From Porphyridium purpureum (Eukaryota > Rhodophyta > Bangiophyceae > Porphyridiales > Porphyridiaceae), in NCBI GenBank assembly GCA_008690995.1, contig VRMN01000001.1, positions 1,426,001 through 1,490,000 of the forward strand: 64,000 bases of DNA. Direction: 5' to 3'. Each line of letters begins with the position of its first letter. The stretch's first letter is position 1. The notes under the pieces were generated by a model, which searched no databases, had not been told where the DNA came from, and saw only the letters and a list, made by a program, of their open reading frames with translations. Made by a program: the position numbers and the translations under genes. Shown here piece by piece: positions 20,508 to 29,774 of the stretch.

Positions 20508-20791
20508 TGCACTTGCCTGGCCACGCCAGGTTGCAGCTGTCGTCTTTGCATCCTCTTCTGAGAGCACGACTGGTAAAGAGGATAGAGCTTGATAAACGAC
20601 ATCGACGAGCGCCGACAATAGGCAGCTAGGCCACACGGCGCCGGTGCAATTGCAAGTCCGCACGCTCGCCTGTGACTCTATGCAGAAACAAGACGGTGCG
20701 CGGATACAGCCTGCCTCTGTTCTCCGTTTTCGGACGTTCAATATTTTAGTTGGTAATTTGCTAACATCAAACTTGCGCTCGTTGAACGTGC

Positions 20792-21535
20792 TCAGGACAT
20801 GTATCGCGTGCGGTCTGCAGAGTAGACATGCTGGAGCGAGTCTGCAGCATGTAAGTTATCGGCTTCCTCGGCGGCAGACGGTGTGATAGCGGCAACTGGA
20901 TTGTCGAACCCTTCCGGCAGCACACACTGCACCTGTGTGCCCAGCCAAGCCATTCGGTTAATCCACGCCGGTGCGTGCCTTCCGGTGAGCAGGAAGCACA
21001 GCTCATCTGCAAAGTGATTGCAGTTCCGCCGCAACAGATTGTACGAGATACCCTTGTACGTCTCGTTGAGCGCGTCAATCATTCCGGCGAGCGTATCCTC
21101 GTCCACTGATGTGTACCCCATAAAGTGGCTGGAGCGAAACACGGCTTCAGGTGCATCGCGCGGCGCTGTGGTAAAAATTCCCGTCGTGTCGTACATGTGC
21201 CCGCCAAAGGCATACTCCTTGTCGTGCACCTGCACGCCAGAATGAAATAGGCCCAGGCCACCCCAATACAGCCACGAGTTCCATCGGGTAATTGCGTCCG
21301 GATCTTGAGGCATTCTGAGGTCGTACACATTGATGTGCACTGCGTGCTGAGGCGCTGCATCCGGCAACGCCTCGTGACCAGCCATTGAATTCGCCAAACT
21401 GTCATATTCACCATCCCGCTCGCCATCATACTTCATCGCAGGCGGCGGCGGCGGCGAAGGCGCCAATTGCCGACGCTCCTCCGAATGAACTCTGAGCAGG
21501 TGCTCCCGCGCGTCACGCTCCTGTTCGTTGGACAT
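20792..21535 (-). CDS. PPPDE/DeSI-family thiol peptidase
   Basis: This 247-residue protein is a PPPDE-superfamily cysteine peptidase. Members remove SUMO (DeSI-1/2) or ubiquitin from target proteins. After an N-terminal low-complexity leader with polyPro, the fold starts at VHINVYDLR near residue 70. The catalytic His lies in FHSGVQV and the catalytic Cys in RRNCNHFADEL, the family's hallmark pair. GHMYDTTGIFT and NLLRRNCNHF match plant deSI-like proteins. The ATG at 21535 is the first in frame. It converges with the KEA gene (285 bases apart) and diverges from the enoyl-CoA hydratase gene. Confidence 0.92.
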   Translation of the reverse strand: MSNEQERDAREHLLRVHSEERRQLAPSPPPPPAMKYDGERDGEYDSLANSMAGHEALPDAAPQHAVHINVYDLRMPQDPDAITRWNSWLYWGGLGLFHSGVQVHDKEYAFGGHMYDTTGIFTTAPRDAPEAVFRSSHFMGYTSVDEDTLAGMIDALNETYKGISYNLLRRNCNHFADELCFLLTGRHAPAWINRMAWLGTQVQCVLPEGFDNPVAAITPSAAEEADNLHAADSLQHVYSADRTRYMS

Positions 21536-22046
21536 CTCTCTTGACGGTTACGCGCACGGCCAACCAAAGCTCCCACGAAACGCCGACCCCTGAGCTTGGG
21601 ATTCGGATTCAGTCAGTTGTTATCTTTCCAACCTTTCGGACCTGGCTTGGCTGCTCCGCAGAAACACCACGCGTCGCGCGCGAGGCAGAACAAGTCTGTC
21701 ACGGATCCTCGCACCGTTTGCGTGTTTGCCTCTTTGCGCGAATTGATTTCCTTCTACCTCTTCTTCTCTCCTCTCCCTCTCTCTCTCTGTCTCACTTATC
21801 CGAGCGCTCCTTGCTTTTACGACACCTGTTCCACGGAAGTTACGGCTGCATATCGACGGCACGTGGCGCAACTTAGATTCCCTTGCTGCGCGACTTGCGT
21901 CCCGGCACGCGATCGTCTAGAGGCGCAGCTCTCCGAGCTTGAGTGTGTGTGTGTGTGTGTGTGTGTGTCGCGGACGAGCGAGCGGCGCGAGCACGAGCGG
22001 CTGCGCGCGTGTGCGCCGAACGAGAAGCAGGCTGCTGACTCCAACC
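21536..22046. promoter_or_regulatory. Divergent intergenic region with GT microsatellite
   Basis: The region between the DeSI and enoyl-CoA hydratase starts includes a CT-rich tract near 21770-21795 and a (GT)13 run at 21943-21968, about 80 bases before the hydratase ATG. Pyrimidine-rich tracts and dinucleotide runs recur in 5' regions in this window. No gene is seen. Confidence 0.45.
21943..21968. repeat. (GT)13 microsatellite
   Basis: Thirteen GT units lie in the probable 5' untranslated region of the enoyl-CoA hydratase gene. Open frames through the run give meaningless Val/Cys repeats. Confidence 0.9.
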
Positions 22047-23192
22047 ATGGTGGGGTTGGTCGCGGCGGCTGTCCACTGCGCAAGCAGGACTGCGACACGC
22101 GGCGGATCGCAGTCGCGTCACTACGGGCTGTGGGCACGCCAGGCCTCGCGTTCGTCCGCAAGCACAGGCTGCGATTGCGTTCACGCCGCTCAAACTCGAC
22201 ATGCTGTGGCTCAATTCTCAGAGTTGCGCGTGAACTGCGAAGCGAGGCGACGCTTCTTGTCGCTGTCCGCAAAGGGCGGTCGGCGTGCGGCGCACACCAC
22301 GGCTGAGCCAGGGTGGCGGTTCCATTCACTTCGCCACTTCAGCACGGACGAGTTTGGCACGTCGGCAGGCGGGAGCGCAGGCGCCGCGAGCGACGCATCC
22401 AAACCTAATAGTGAGGCCCGCGCGTACAACACGCTACTGATGACGCAAGAGCAGAACGTGGCGGTCGTGCGGCTCAACCGACCCAAAGTGTTGAACGCAT
22501 TTGACGACGAGAGCACGAGCGAATTGCTCGCTGCGCTGCGTGCATGCGACCAGGATCGCACGGTTCGCTGTATCGTGATCACGGGCACAGGTCGCGCGTT
22601 TGCAGCCGGTGCAGACATCTCGGAGATGGCGACTCGAAGCATGCAAGACCAGAGCGCGCAGGACGCCGGCGCCTGGATCGACAGCGTGGCACGCGTTCGC
22701 ACGCCGCTGGTCGCCGCAGTCAATGGTTTTGCGCTGGGTGGCGGCTGTGAGCTCGCCCTGGCATGCGACGTGGTCTTGGCAGCGACGTCGGCGCAGTTTG
22801 GGCAGCCGGAGGTGCAAATTGGTACCATTCCAGGCTGGGGCGGCACACAGCGACTCATCCGCGCCATCGGTAAAGCCAAGGCTATGGAGATGATTCTGAC
22901 GGGCCGCCGTATGCAAGCCGACGAGGCCGAGCGCGCAGGGCTTGTTGCGCGCGTGCTGCCGGACGAGCAGCTCATGGCGGAAGCGCTTGCTGTCGCCACT
23001 GTCATTGCCAGCTACTCGGCGCCTGTGGTTCGCACCGCGAAGCAGTGTGTCAATCTTGCACACGAGGTGCCGCTGTCAGCTGGACTCAAGGCGGAGCGCG
23101 CTGCATTTCACTCCACTTTTGCGCTCGAGGACCAGAAAGAGGGCATGCTTGCCTTCTTGGACAAGCGCTCGCCGCACTGGCGTCACAAGTAA
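22047..23192 (+). CDS. Enoyl-CoA hydratase (crotonase family), mitochondrial
   Basis: This 381-residue crotonase-fold enzyme adds water to 2-enoyl-CoA in fatty-acid and branched-chain amino-acid breakdown. The ATG at 22047 has a good context (ACCATGG) and opens an Arg/Ala-rich leader of about 115 residues that looks like a mitochondrial targeting sequence. The crotonase core starts near VAVVRLNRPKVLNAF. The two oxyanion-hole segments are visible (GRAFAAGADI and GFALGGGCELALACD). The catalytic Glu regions of short-chain hydratase ECHS1 are present in GGGCELA and GQPEVQIGTIPGWGGTQR. The C-terminal part matches (LTGRRMQADEAERAGLV). It converges with the thioesterase gene, only 95 bases apart. 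Confidence 0.95.
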   Translation: MVGLVAAAVHCASRTATRGGSQSRHYGLWARQASRSSASTGCDCVHAAQTRHAVAQFSELRVNCEARRRFLSLSAKGGRRAAHTTAEPGWRFHSLRHFSTDEFGTSAGGSAGAASDASKPNSEARAYNTLLMTQEQNVAVVRLNRPKVLNAFDDESTSELLAALRACDQDRTVRCIVITGTGRAFAAGADISEMATRSMQDQSAQDAGAWIDSVARVRTPLVAAVNGFALGGGCELALACDVVLAATSAQFGQPEVQIGTIPGWGGTQRLIRAIGKAKAMEMILTGRRMQADEAERAGLVARVLPDEQLMAEALAVATVIASYSAPVVRTAKQCVNLAHEVPLSAGLKAERAAFHSTFALEDQKEGMLAFLDKRSPHWRHK

Positions 23193-23287
23193 AAGACGAA
23201 GGAGGGGCAGAAAAGGAAGAAAACGAATTTCGAAGAGAGCATAGCAATGCAGAGAATGGTCCAGCATATTCAATAAATGTAATAACC

Positions 23288-24253
23288 TTACTCAAGCACC
23301 GACTCGATGAACGTCTTGACCTGCTGCAGCTCGTGCATGTCTACAGAGTGACCCAGGTTGGGAATGTTCTCATAGTGCACGCGCGAAAATCCCATCTGCT
23401 CCTTGAGCGCTGCCGCGGAGCGCGCTCCGAATGAGGGCTGCACCACAGGATCCTGTGTGCCGTGCGCCATCCACACAGGTGTATCCTTGTTTGCTATTGC
23501 CGCACTGTGCTTCTTAAACTCGCTCAGGAGCGGCAGCCACGTGGACAGCGCGAGCACGCCGCCAATTTTTGTCGGCGAGTGCAAGGCAAAGGCAAGCGCG
23601 ATCGCGCCGCCCTGCGAAAATCCGCCCACTATCACATGTGCAGGGTCAATGCCGCGCGCTACTTGGGCGTCTACAATGCGCTGCACGCGCGCCACGCCGG
23701 CCAAAATGTTATCGCGGTCTTCCTTCACACTGCCCACATCGCGGTTATCGGCGACGGGAAACTCGTACAGGTCAAACCACGCGCGCTGCCGCATTCCACC
23801 ATTGATGCTGACAGGTAATTCTGCCGCGGTGGGCAGAATCACACGCGCGCGCCCGCCGCACAACGGCGAGATCGCAGAGAACGCTGGATGCCAGCCGTGC
23901 CCAGAGTCGCCCAGCCCGTGCAGAAAGATCACCGCACCAGAAGCACTCGCAGCATCCGGCGCGGCGTCAATAACGACTATGTCGCCGAGATCGTGACCAG
24001 CGCCCGCCATGCTGGTGCTTTTGCCAGCTCTCGAGTGTGTTTGCGCGGCGCCGGCCACTCTCGCGAGTGATGGATTCTGATGCGCCGCAATTTGGTACTC
24101 CGACGCTAGCGCCGAAGAGCGCGGTGACAGTAGCAAACGCCGCGAGCGCAAAGTCAGAAACACGGCGGCGCACGCAAACGCAAACGCCATGAGCAAAACC
24201 ACCCCAAGACCAGCGGATGGCGCGAATCGACCTTGCTCGTGATGTCTTGGCAT
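23288..24253 (-). CDS. Acyl-protein thioesterase / carboxylesterase (LYPLA-like)
   Basis: This 321-residue alpha/beta hydrolase of the acyl-protein thioesterase family removes palmitate from proteins or lysophospholipids. The ATG at 24253 opens a short basic segment and one membrane helix (LGVVLLMAFAFACAAVFLTL), so the enzyme is probably membrane-anchored, unlike cytosolic animal LYPLA1/2. The core begins at VIFLHGLGDSGHGW. The nucleophile Ser is in GGFSQGG, the Asp in HGTQDPVV and the His in NLGHSVDM. The longer frame upstream lacks a better ATG and would overlap the divergent gene at 24346. An AATAAA at 23272 lies in the short gap to the hydratase gene. Confidence 0.93.
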   Translation of the reverse strand: MPRHHEQGRFAPSAGLGVVLLMAFAFACAAVFLTLRSRRLLLSPRSSALASEYQIAAHQNPSLARVAGAAQTHSRAGKSTSMAGAGHDLGDIVVIDAAPDAASASGAVIFLHGLGDSGHGWHPAFSAISPLCGGRARVILPTAAELPVSINGGMRQRAWFDLYEFPVADNRDVGSVKEDRDNILAGVARVQRIVDAQVARGIDPAHVIVGGFSQGGAIALAFALHSPTKIGGVLALSTWLPLLSEFKKHSAAIANKDTPVWMAHGTQDPVVQPSFGARSAAALKEQMGFSRVHYENIPNLGHSVDMHELQQVKTFIESVLE

Positions 24254-24345
24254 TTCGATCGACAGGAATGGAAAAAAATGTAAAAAATTTTGGAACTCCT
24301 TGACCTGGCACAGCTGCGGAGGAGGGGTCCTAGCTTCCCGCGGCA

Positions 24346-25956
24346 ATGGTGCTGCGCGAGCCGGTGTGGCTGTCGAACGCGCGCAAAGTAATTGCCCATC
24401 ACGCGAGAGCCGTGCTGCGGTATTCTGAACGGCGAAACCCGTATCGATTCGGATATGATGGCGGGCTGAATGCGTCAACGAGCCGGCCTGGGACAAAATC
24501 GTCTAGTGCGTGGATATGGACTGTGTCGGTCTTGGCAATATGGCTGTATGTGCTCCAGCTGCTTGTGCCCTTTGCGTGTGCGCCGTCGCACCATGATGCG
24601 AGGCCGTCGGATGCATTTGTGCCACCTCGAACGAGACGGTTCCAAACATTAGTACCCGAGCCGCGGCCGCTGGCGTTCGCTGTGTGGGTCGACGCGGCTT
24701 CGTATATGCACACCGCGAGGCTCATCGATGCACTCTTTCGCCCTGTCGCACATAATGATGTCCTTTTCGTGCTGCCTGACGCGTCTGTGCCGCGCGAGGC
24801 CGTCGCTCAGTTGCGGGCAAGGCTTGCTGGAAACGAAGCGCAAGGGAAGCTCCATGTGCTGGCGCCGGAGGCGGTAACAGAACATGGTGTGTCGCTGTTA
24901 TTGGCGTACCTGAGCATGATACAGCTCGCACTGTGTCACGCGGAGCAGCCCCAATGGACGCATACGCTCCTGCTGCGCGCCAGCGACTATCCGCAAGTGC
25001 CGCATCGCGTGCTGCGCGAGCTTGTGACGTCCACCCGACCACTGCCGCGTGCTGAAAGCCAGGTCGGATTGCAAGCGCAGGACGTGTCACTCTTGGACGA
25101 GGCTGATTATGTTTTGTGCAAGCCAGGTGCTCATGAGCACATGCGGGAATCACGATCCGGCGACTTTGATCACGCGTCGTTGCTCAGCGTTGACGCACGC
25201 GAGGCATGGGCACGCCACCGCTCGCGGTGGGAAAATCTCTTTTTTGATGCAGCGACTGCGGTGTATCCCGAGTGGTCGGGTTCAAAGCCGCAGAAGCGAA
25301 ACATGAGCACCACCGAGGCGAGCATGATCGCGCCGAGCGAGCTCAACTCCGAGCTCGTGTACCGCTGGCCTCGGGGTCGGCCGTGTATTAATGGCAGCAT
25401 GCCATGTCCGGCGTACTTGAGCGTGTGGCACCCTCGCAGCTTGCCACGCTGCTCGCGCCTGGCAATGCTCAGCCGGGAGCTCGCTGCGTGCGCCGTGTGG
25501 TCGCCGCGTGCTCGCGCTCTCGAAGCTGTCTTGGCCACCGCCAAGTGGCCTGTGGAGCACTACTTTTGTACACTAGCCGTCTACTCGTCGTTTTATTGCG
25601 CGGACGGTCAACTAGAGCACTCCTTTGGAGTCCCACCGAAACCGCGTGTGCGTGCTCCGACGCTGGTGAACGCATCCAACATAAGCAGCAGCAGCGTCAT
25701 CGCGGGCGCGCGTCTTGACGTCAAACTGTCGCCCAAGCAACGCTCAGCGCTCGAGAAGGCAGCGAGCGGAGCTGCGTTCGTGGAGGAAGAAATGCTTGAC
25801 TTGCTTCGGACAAGCCTGTTTCTCCGTGAACTGGACGAACCAGAGTCAGCGTCATCCAGTGGTGCAATGATGTCCGCGAAACGTACCAGCGCAAAGCCGT
25901 TGCGCGACATCATTGATCGACTAGTGGAGCAGCGTAGCTCGCGCCTCCAGATATGA
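24346..25956 (+). CDS. GT14-like glycosyltransferase (core-2/I-branching type)
   Basis: This 536-residue type II membrane protein has a basic N-terminus, one signal-anchor helix (about 64-82, WTVSVLAIWLYVLQLLVPFA) and a lumenal domain. The domain reads as a divergent family-14 transferase (LAFAVWVDAASYMHTARLID, LLLRASDYPQVPHRVL, WPVEHYFCTLA), equivalent to the usual I-x-H, SASDYPL and DExFxQT signatures. Such enzymes add GlcNAc, xylose or glucuronic acid to glycans in the Golgi. The substrate cannot be told here; cell-wall or mucilage polysaccharide would fit an alga. The second half is less like known members. The family call is moderately sure. Confidence 0.7.
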   Translation: MVLREPVWLSNARKVIAHHARAVLRYSERRNPYRFGYDGGLNASTSRPGTKSSSAWIWTVSVLAIWLYVLQLLVPFACAPSHHDARPSDAFVPPRTRRFQTLVPEPRPLAFAVWVDAASYMHTARLIDALFRPVAHNDVLFVLPDASVPREAVAQLRARLAGNEAQGKLHVLAPEAVTEHGVSLLLAYLSMIQLALCHAEQPQWTHTLLLRASDYPQVPHRVLRELVTSTRPLPRAESQVGLQAQDVSLLDEADYVLCKPGAHEHMRESRSGDFDHASLLSVDAREAWARHRSRWENLFFDAATAVYPEWSGSKPQKRNMSTTEASMIAPSELNSELVYRWPRGRPCINGSMPCPAYLSVWHPRSLPRCSRLAMLSRELAACAVWSPRARALEAVLATAKWPVEHYFCTLAVYSSFYCADGQLEHSFGVPPKPRVRAPTLVNASNISSSSVIAGARLDVKLSPKQRSALEKAASGAAFVEEEMLDLLRTSLFLRELDEPESASSSGAMMSAKRTSAKPLRDIIDRLVEQRSSRLQI

Positions 25957-26244
25957 CAGACGAGCCACTCCAGCAATGGCTGTTACCCTAAATGTTTTCA
26001 TTTTGGCTCCTTGTGACCCAAGACGTCATGGCGTCGTTTGTGTCGAGTGCAGAAGGGAATACAGATGAAACGAAAAGTCAAGCCTCCGCCTGGTTAAAGC
26101 TTCCATCACAAGCTGACATCGTATTCCACTCCAATGCTGCAACGGTCTGCATGAAACGCAGTGGAACACACAGCAAGTGCACCGCAACAGAAGACGCGCC
26201 ACGATCTTTACCCAAAAGGAAGCCATGATCTATTCTATGATCCA
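25957..26244. other. Short convergent 3' intergenic region
   Basis: This stretch separates the 3' ends of the GT14-like and 3-dehydroquinate synthase genes. Nothing recognisable was seen beyond the expected untranslated ends. Confidence 0.4.
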
Positions 26245-27681
26245 CTAGCGAGCTGCTTGTGCGGCCGGGTTTCCGGTGGTACCAGAGGACGTACTAGAGC
26301 CAGCTGCGGCGACGCTCTGGTCCATGTACTTGCCCGGATTTGCCTTGAAACGCTGCTGGTATAGCATGATTGTATCGTACAGAACCTCCTTGTCAAAGTC
26401 CGCAGTGACTTTCGCGCTGCCCAGCGCGTCGAGCAGAATGAGCTTGAGCACGCCGGCCTCCACCTTTTTGTCCACAGACATGTAGCGCATGAATGACTCG
26501 ATAGCCATCGTTGGCGGTGGCACGATCGGCAGCGAGACGCGTGCGAGCAACGCTTCAGTTCGAGAGACGACCTCGCGCGGAAGCCAGCCCAGCCGGCAGC
26601 TCATCTCGGCAGCCATGACCATGCCCGCGGCAACGGCCTCACCATGCAACCAGCTGCCATAGCCTTCGTGCGCCTCGATGGCATGCCCGAATGTGTGTCC
26701 CAAGTTCAGAATGGCGCGCACCCCTCCTTCGCGCTCGTCCGCAGCAACCACGCCCGCCTTGCATTGGCAGCTCACGCGCATGGCGTGGCGTAGCACACTT
26801 GGGTCGCGCGACATGAGCGCGTCCATGTTGGCTTCAAGATATTCGAAGAACGCAGCATCCGCAATCAGACCATACTTGACAATCTCAGCCACGCCCGCTG
26901 CGTACTGGCGGTTGTCCAGCGTGCGCAACGCCAGCGCGTCCACCAGCACTGCGGTAGGCTGATAAAAGGCACCAATCATATTTTTCCCCGCCGGATGGTT
27001 GACGGCAGTCTTGCCGCCGACCGCCGAGTCCACGACCGCAAGGAGCGTCGTGGGCAGTTGCACAAAGTCAATACCGCGTACAAAGGTCGCTGCTGCAAAA
27101 CCTGCAATGTCGCCCACAACGCCGCCACCAAGTGCAAACAGCGTCGACTTGCGGTCGAGCTGCGCCGACATGCACGCGTCCCACACGCGACCGAGCGACG
27201 CGACGCTCTTGTACTGCTCGCCGTCCGGCAGGACCTCGACAAACACTTGTTTGCCTGCGCGCTCGAGCGCATCCCGTACGCGCGCCATGTACAGCGGTCC
27301 CACCTTATCGTTTGTCACAATCAGCGCTTTGTGTCCGCGGCACAGGCTGCCCAGCAGCGTGACATCGCTCAGCACATTCTCTCCAAACACAATCGGGTAG
27401 GTGCGCGACGCTGCTTGAACCGTCAGCTCCTCCCGCTCAGAGCCCGCGGTCTGCACGGCGCCCGTGTCTACGGCCATTTTCCACGCACGCGCTGCGTGAT
27501 GTCGGCCGGCCGCTCGCACGAGCGCGTGCGACGAACGCGCCCCAGCCGCAACGGCGCCGAGCGACGACGGCCACGCCTTCGACGCCAGCGCGTCACTACC
27601 ACGGCCTCCGCACAATCCCACCGGCCGGCGCGCGGTGTCCACTGCTGCCGCCGAGAAAGCCGACGCAAACGCCATCGTCAT
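26245..27681 (-). CDS. 3-dehydroquinate synthase, plastid-targeted
   Basis: This enzyme carries out step two of the shikimate pathway, converting DAHP to 3-dehydroquinate with NAD+ and a metal ion. The ATG at 27681 (or 27675) starts an Ala/Arg-rich leader of about 80 residues that resembles a plastid transit peptide. The catalytic domain covers about residues 95-460, with GGGVVGDIAGFAAATFVRG, LPTTLLAVVDSAVGGKTAVN and the metal-binding segments NLGHTFGHAIE and LHGEAVAAGM. It is a separate single-domain gene, as in plants, algae and bacteria, and not part of the five-domain AROM protein of fungi. The frame continues upstream to a GTG that is not favoured. It is divergent from MED6. Confidence 0.95.
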   Translation of the reverse strand: MTMAFASAFSAAAVDTARRPVGLCGGRGSDALASKAWPSSLGAVAAGARSSHALVRAAGRHHAARAWKMAVDTGAVQTAGSEREELTVQAASRTYPIVFGENVLSDVTLLGSLCRGHKALIVTNDKVGPLYMARVRDALERAGKQVFVEVLPDGEQYKSVASLGRVWDACMSAQLDRKSTLFALGGGVVGDIAGFAAATFVRGIDFVQLPTTLLAVVDSAVGGKTAVNHPAGKNMIGAFYQPTAVLVDALALRTLDNRQYAAGVAEIVKYGLIADAAFFEYLEANMDALMSRDPSVLRHAMRVSCQCKAGVVAADEREGGVRAILNLGHTFGHAIEAHEGYGSWLHGEAVAAGMVMAAEMSCRLGWLPREVVSRTEALLARVSLPIVPPPTMAIESFMRYMSVDKKVEAGVLKLILLDALGSAKVTADFDKEVLYDTIMLYQQRFKANPGKYMDQSVAAAGSSTSSGTTGNPAAQAAR

Positions 27682-27994
27682 GTCGCGCGAATCCCTCAAC
27701 CACCTGCGCCGCGCTCGCCCCGTGCTCTCTGCTCTCACGGCCCGAGCACGCCCAAACCGTCCGCGCGCAGAAACCCTAAATAACCCTAATCGTAGGGTTG
27801 CGTCGATTCGGCAGAAACCCTACCCCCGCAAGGGTGTACAGTAAGTACACTGCAACCGAGTCCGATTTCGGCAATGCGGTGCGGCTGCAAAGAGCAAGCG
27901 CCAAGCGTGTGTGTGTGTGTGTGTGTCTCTCTCTCTCCCTGTCTCTGTGTCGTTGGCTGCACGGACGGTGAGTGCTCTCGCGCCAGGTTTGGCC
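27682..27994. promoter_or_regulatory. Divergent promoter with telobox repeats
   Basis: This 313-bp gap between divergent starts holds telobox-like repeats (AAACCCTAAA at 27771, TAACCCTAA at 27781, TAGGGTT at 27793, AAACCCTA at 27815) and GTACAGT at 27836-27842 with GTACACTG beside it. A (GT)10(CT)5 run at 27907-27937 falls in the MED6 leader. Teloboxes are known plant promoter elements of translation and cell-growth genes. A role here is inferred. Confidence 0.55.
27907..27937. repeat. (GT)n(CT)n microsatellite
   Basis: Ten GT units pass into five CT units just before the MED6 start. A similar compound run occurs at the 3' end of DPH2. Confidence 0.85.
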
Positions 27995-28804
27995 ATGGCG
28001 GCGGACGGTGGTGTGTCAGCAGCAGCTCCGGATGCCGGTGGCGGGATTGCGCAGGAAGATGATCTGAGAGAGATTTCGTTCATGGACAAGACGTGGCTGT
28101 CGTACTTTCCGCTCAACGTGCACACCGCCCTGGACTACTTTGCCCTGTCGCCGTTCTACGACCGGTCCAGTAATAATGAGCTCGTGCGCCAGCAACGGCT
28201 GGACCTGTCTGTGCTGCGTGGGATGACCGGAATCCAATTTACCCTCGTCCAGCAGGGTGGTGCCAACCAGAATCCATATGCGGGTCAAGACCAGGCGCAA
28301 GCCTCCATGGTCGCCGCGGGTGATACATCTCTGTTCGTGGTGCAAAAGGCACGCCGTGAATCGGAAAAGGTGCTGGTGCCGCTGCAGTACTATTATATTT
28401 GTATGGGAAAGGTGTACGTGGCGCCCGTGGCGACAGACGTGTTCTCTGCACGTCTGGCACACTGCATGTTCCATGTGCAGAACGCGTTTTCAAACACGCT
28501 GCGCCATGCCACGCTTGACGTGGACGGAATGTACAAGTACCGCTACTCGACTCGGAAAGCTGCCACGGAGCCGGCGACAAAAGAAGGAATGCCTCAGCCC
28601 ACGAATGGCGGCGGTGAAGAAGGGCAGCCGCTGGTGAATGCAAACTTGGCCAGTCAAAACATTCCGCGCAAGGGAGCTGCAACGCAAGTCAAGGATAAGA
28701 TGCGTGTTGGAATGCATCCGGCGCTGGGCGTGGCGGCCGCGCGCATCGCAAAGCGAAACAATCTTCAGCGCATGGTGATCCGCTCCGGGCGCGGCAATAG
28801 CTAG
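27995..28804 (+). CDS. MED6: Mediator complex subunit 6
   Basis: This head-module subunit of the Mediator co-activator links transcription factors to RNA polymerase II in the nucleus. The 269-residue product carries the MED6 domain near the N-terminus (residues 30-180). Features include TWLSYFPLNVHTALDYFALS, SPFYDRSSNNELVRQQ and VPLQYYYICMGKVYVAP, all typical of the family. The C-terminal 90 residues are Lys/Arg-rich and probably unstructured. The ATG at 27995 follows the microsatellite and is the first credible start. In-frame codons upstream read through the GT repeat and are not favoured. Confidence 0.95.
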   Translation: MAADGGVSAAAPDAGGGIAQEDDLREISFMDKTWLSYFPLNVHTALDYFALSPFYDRSSNNELVRQQRLDLSVLRGMTGIQFTLVQQGGANQNPYAGQDQAQASMVAAGDTSLFVVQKARRESEKVLVPLQYYYICMGKVYVAPVATDVFSARLAHCMFHVQNAFSNTLRHATLDVDGMYKYRYSTRKAATEPATKEGMPQPTNGGGEEGQPLVNANLASQNIPRKGAATQVKDKMRVGMHPALGVAAARIAKRNNLQRMVIRSGRGNS

Positions 28805-28937
28805 GCGCCGCGCGATCGCTTCACAGGCTTTGGTGTGAATGCTAAATCCTGTTCAAATAATAAACAAAAAGGCATTCTTATTTTACTCACAAACTCGCCT
28901 CGGTCGTCCGGTGATGAAGCGTGCACCGCCTCTGCGC

Positions 28938-29774
28938 TTATCCAAGTGATAGCTTGCCTTTGCTTTTCGACGCTTTCGAATTTTTCTTGTCATGTCCGGG
29001 CACAGTCGCACCGCCATGTAATCTTTCTTCGTGCTGCTTCCCGCTTCCGTGAAGCATTGGGAGATGTGATGTGAAGCCGCGCGGTGTCAGAATGCTTGCC
29101 ATGGATGTTGATCCCGAGCTGGGACTCTTGGCTTGCTGTTCCGCTGTCTTGGGCGGTCTTGACCTCGTCGGGGAACTGATTTCGCTCTCCGTGTTGTTTT
29201 TGGGAGACACCGCAGAGCCTGCGTGAGTGTGACCTCTGGCTCCCATGCCACCGGGCTCACGGCGTCGCTCTTCCATTCGCGCTCTGCGCTTGGCGTTCTG
29301 TAACTCCTTGATTAGCTCGCGCTCACGCTCCTTTTCCGAAATGCGCTCCTGTCGCAACGCCTCGGTGTCCTCCTTGAGCGTGCTAAAGGTACCGGAGCCG
29401 GACTTGCGGAAGCTGCCCATTTGCGCCGGAGAGGTAGGGCTGTTCATGTTGTTTCTAGGACTGATTGTCATACCAGCCCCAGACACGGCGGTGGCTGCCA
29501 CCTCCAGATGTAGCGCTCCCGCCTCACCCAGCTGCATGTTCTGCATGGCCAGCCGTGGCGACAATGAAATGTAGCCGGACTGACTGGTGCGGTCCGAATC
29601 GGCGAACTTGCTTTTCTGCTGCAAGATGTCCGAACCCTCGCGCGGTGTGAGCGTCAGACCTTGCGGCACGCTAGATCGCCGCTTTGACAGACCCGAGGGC
29701 GACATGGAGCTCGTACTTTCCGCGCCCGCTGGTGCGGTGCCAGGTTGCGACGTCGCCGTTGCCATTTGCGCCAT
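28938..29774 (-). CDS. Uncharacterised Ser/Thr-rich protein with coiled coil
   Basis: I do not recognise this 278-residue protein. It is rich in Ser, Thr, Gly and Pro. Repeated SPR/TPR-like pairs (LTPRE, LSPRL, ISPRN, VSPKN, LTPRG) look like proline-directed phosphorylation sites. A short charged helix lies at about residues 145-185 (EDTEALRQERISEKERERE) and would form a coiled coil. The tail is Lys/Ser-rich. No membrane segment or catalytic motif is seen. The ATG at 29774 is the first in frame; a GTG lies ten codons earlier. It probably encodes a largely disordered protein, perhaps a scaffold. Coding potential rests on frame length, position and bias, so it is moderately sure. Confidence 0.55.
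   Translation of the reverse strand: MAQMATATSQPGTAPAGAESTSSMSPSGLSKRRSSVPQGLTLTPREGSDILQQKSKFADSDRTSQSGYISLSPRLAMQNMQLGEAGALHLEVAATAVSGAGMTISPRNNMNSPTSPAQMGSFRKSGSGTFSTLKEDTEALRQERISEKERERELIKELQNAKRRARMEERRREPGGMGARGHTHAGSAVSPKNNTESEISSPTRSRPPKTAEQQAKSPSSGSTSMASILTPRGFTSHLPMLHGSGKQHEERLHGGATVPGHDKKNSKASKSKGKLSLG

Noticed and set aside
21939-22046. Longer N-terminus of the enoyl-CoA hydratase through the GT repeat
   Set aside because: It would encode meaningless Val-Cys repeats; the ATG at 22047 has a good context and starts a targeting-like leader.
27771-27799. Possible telomere end
   Set aside because: Only a few mixed-orientation AAACCCTA units between two genes, so a promoter element or repair scar rather than a telomere.
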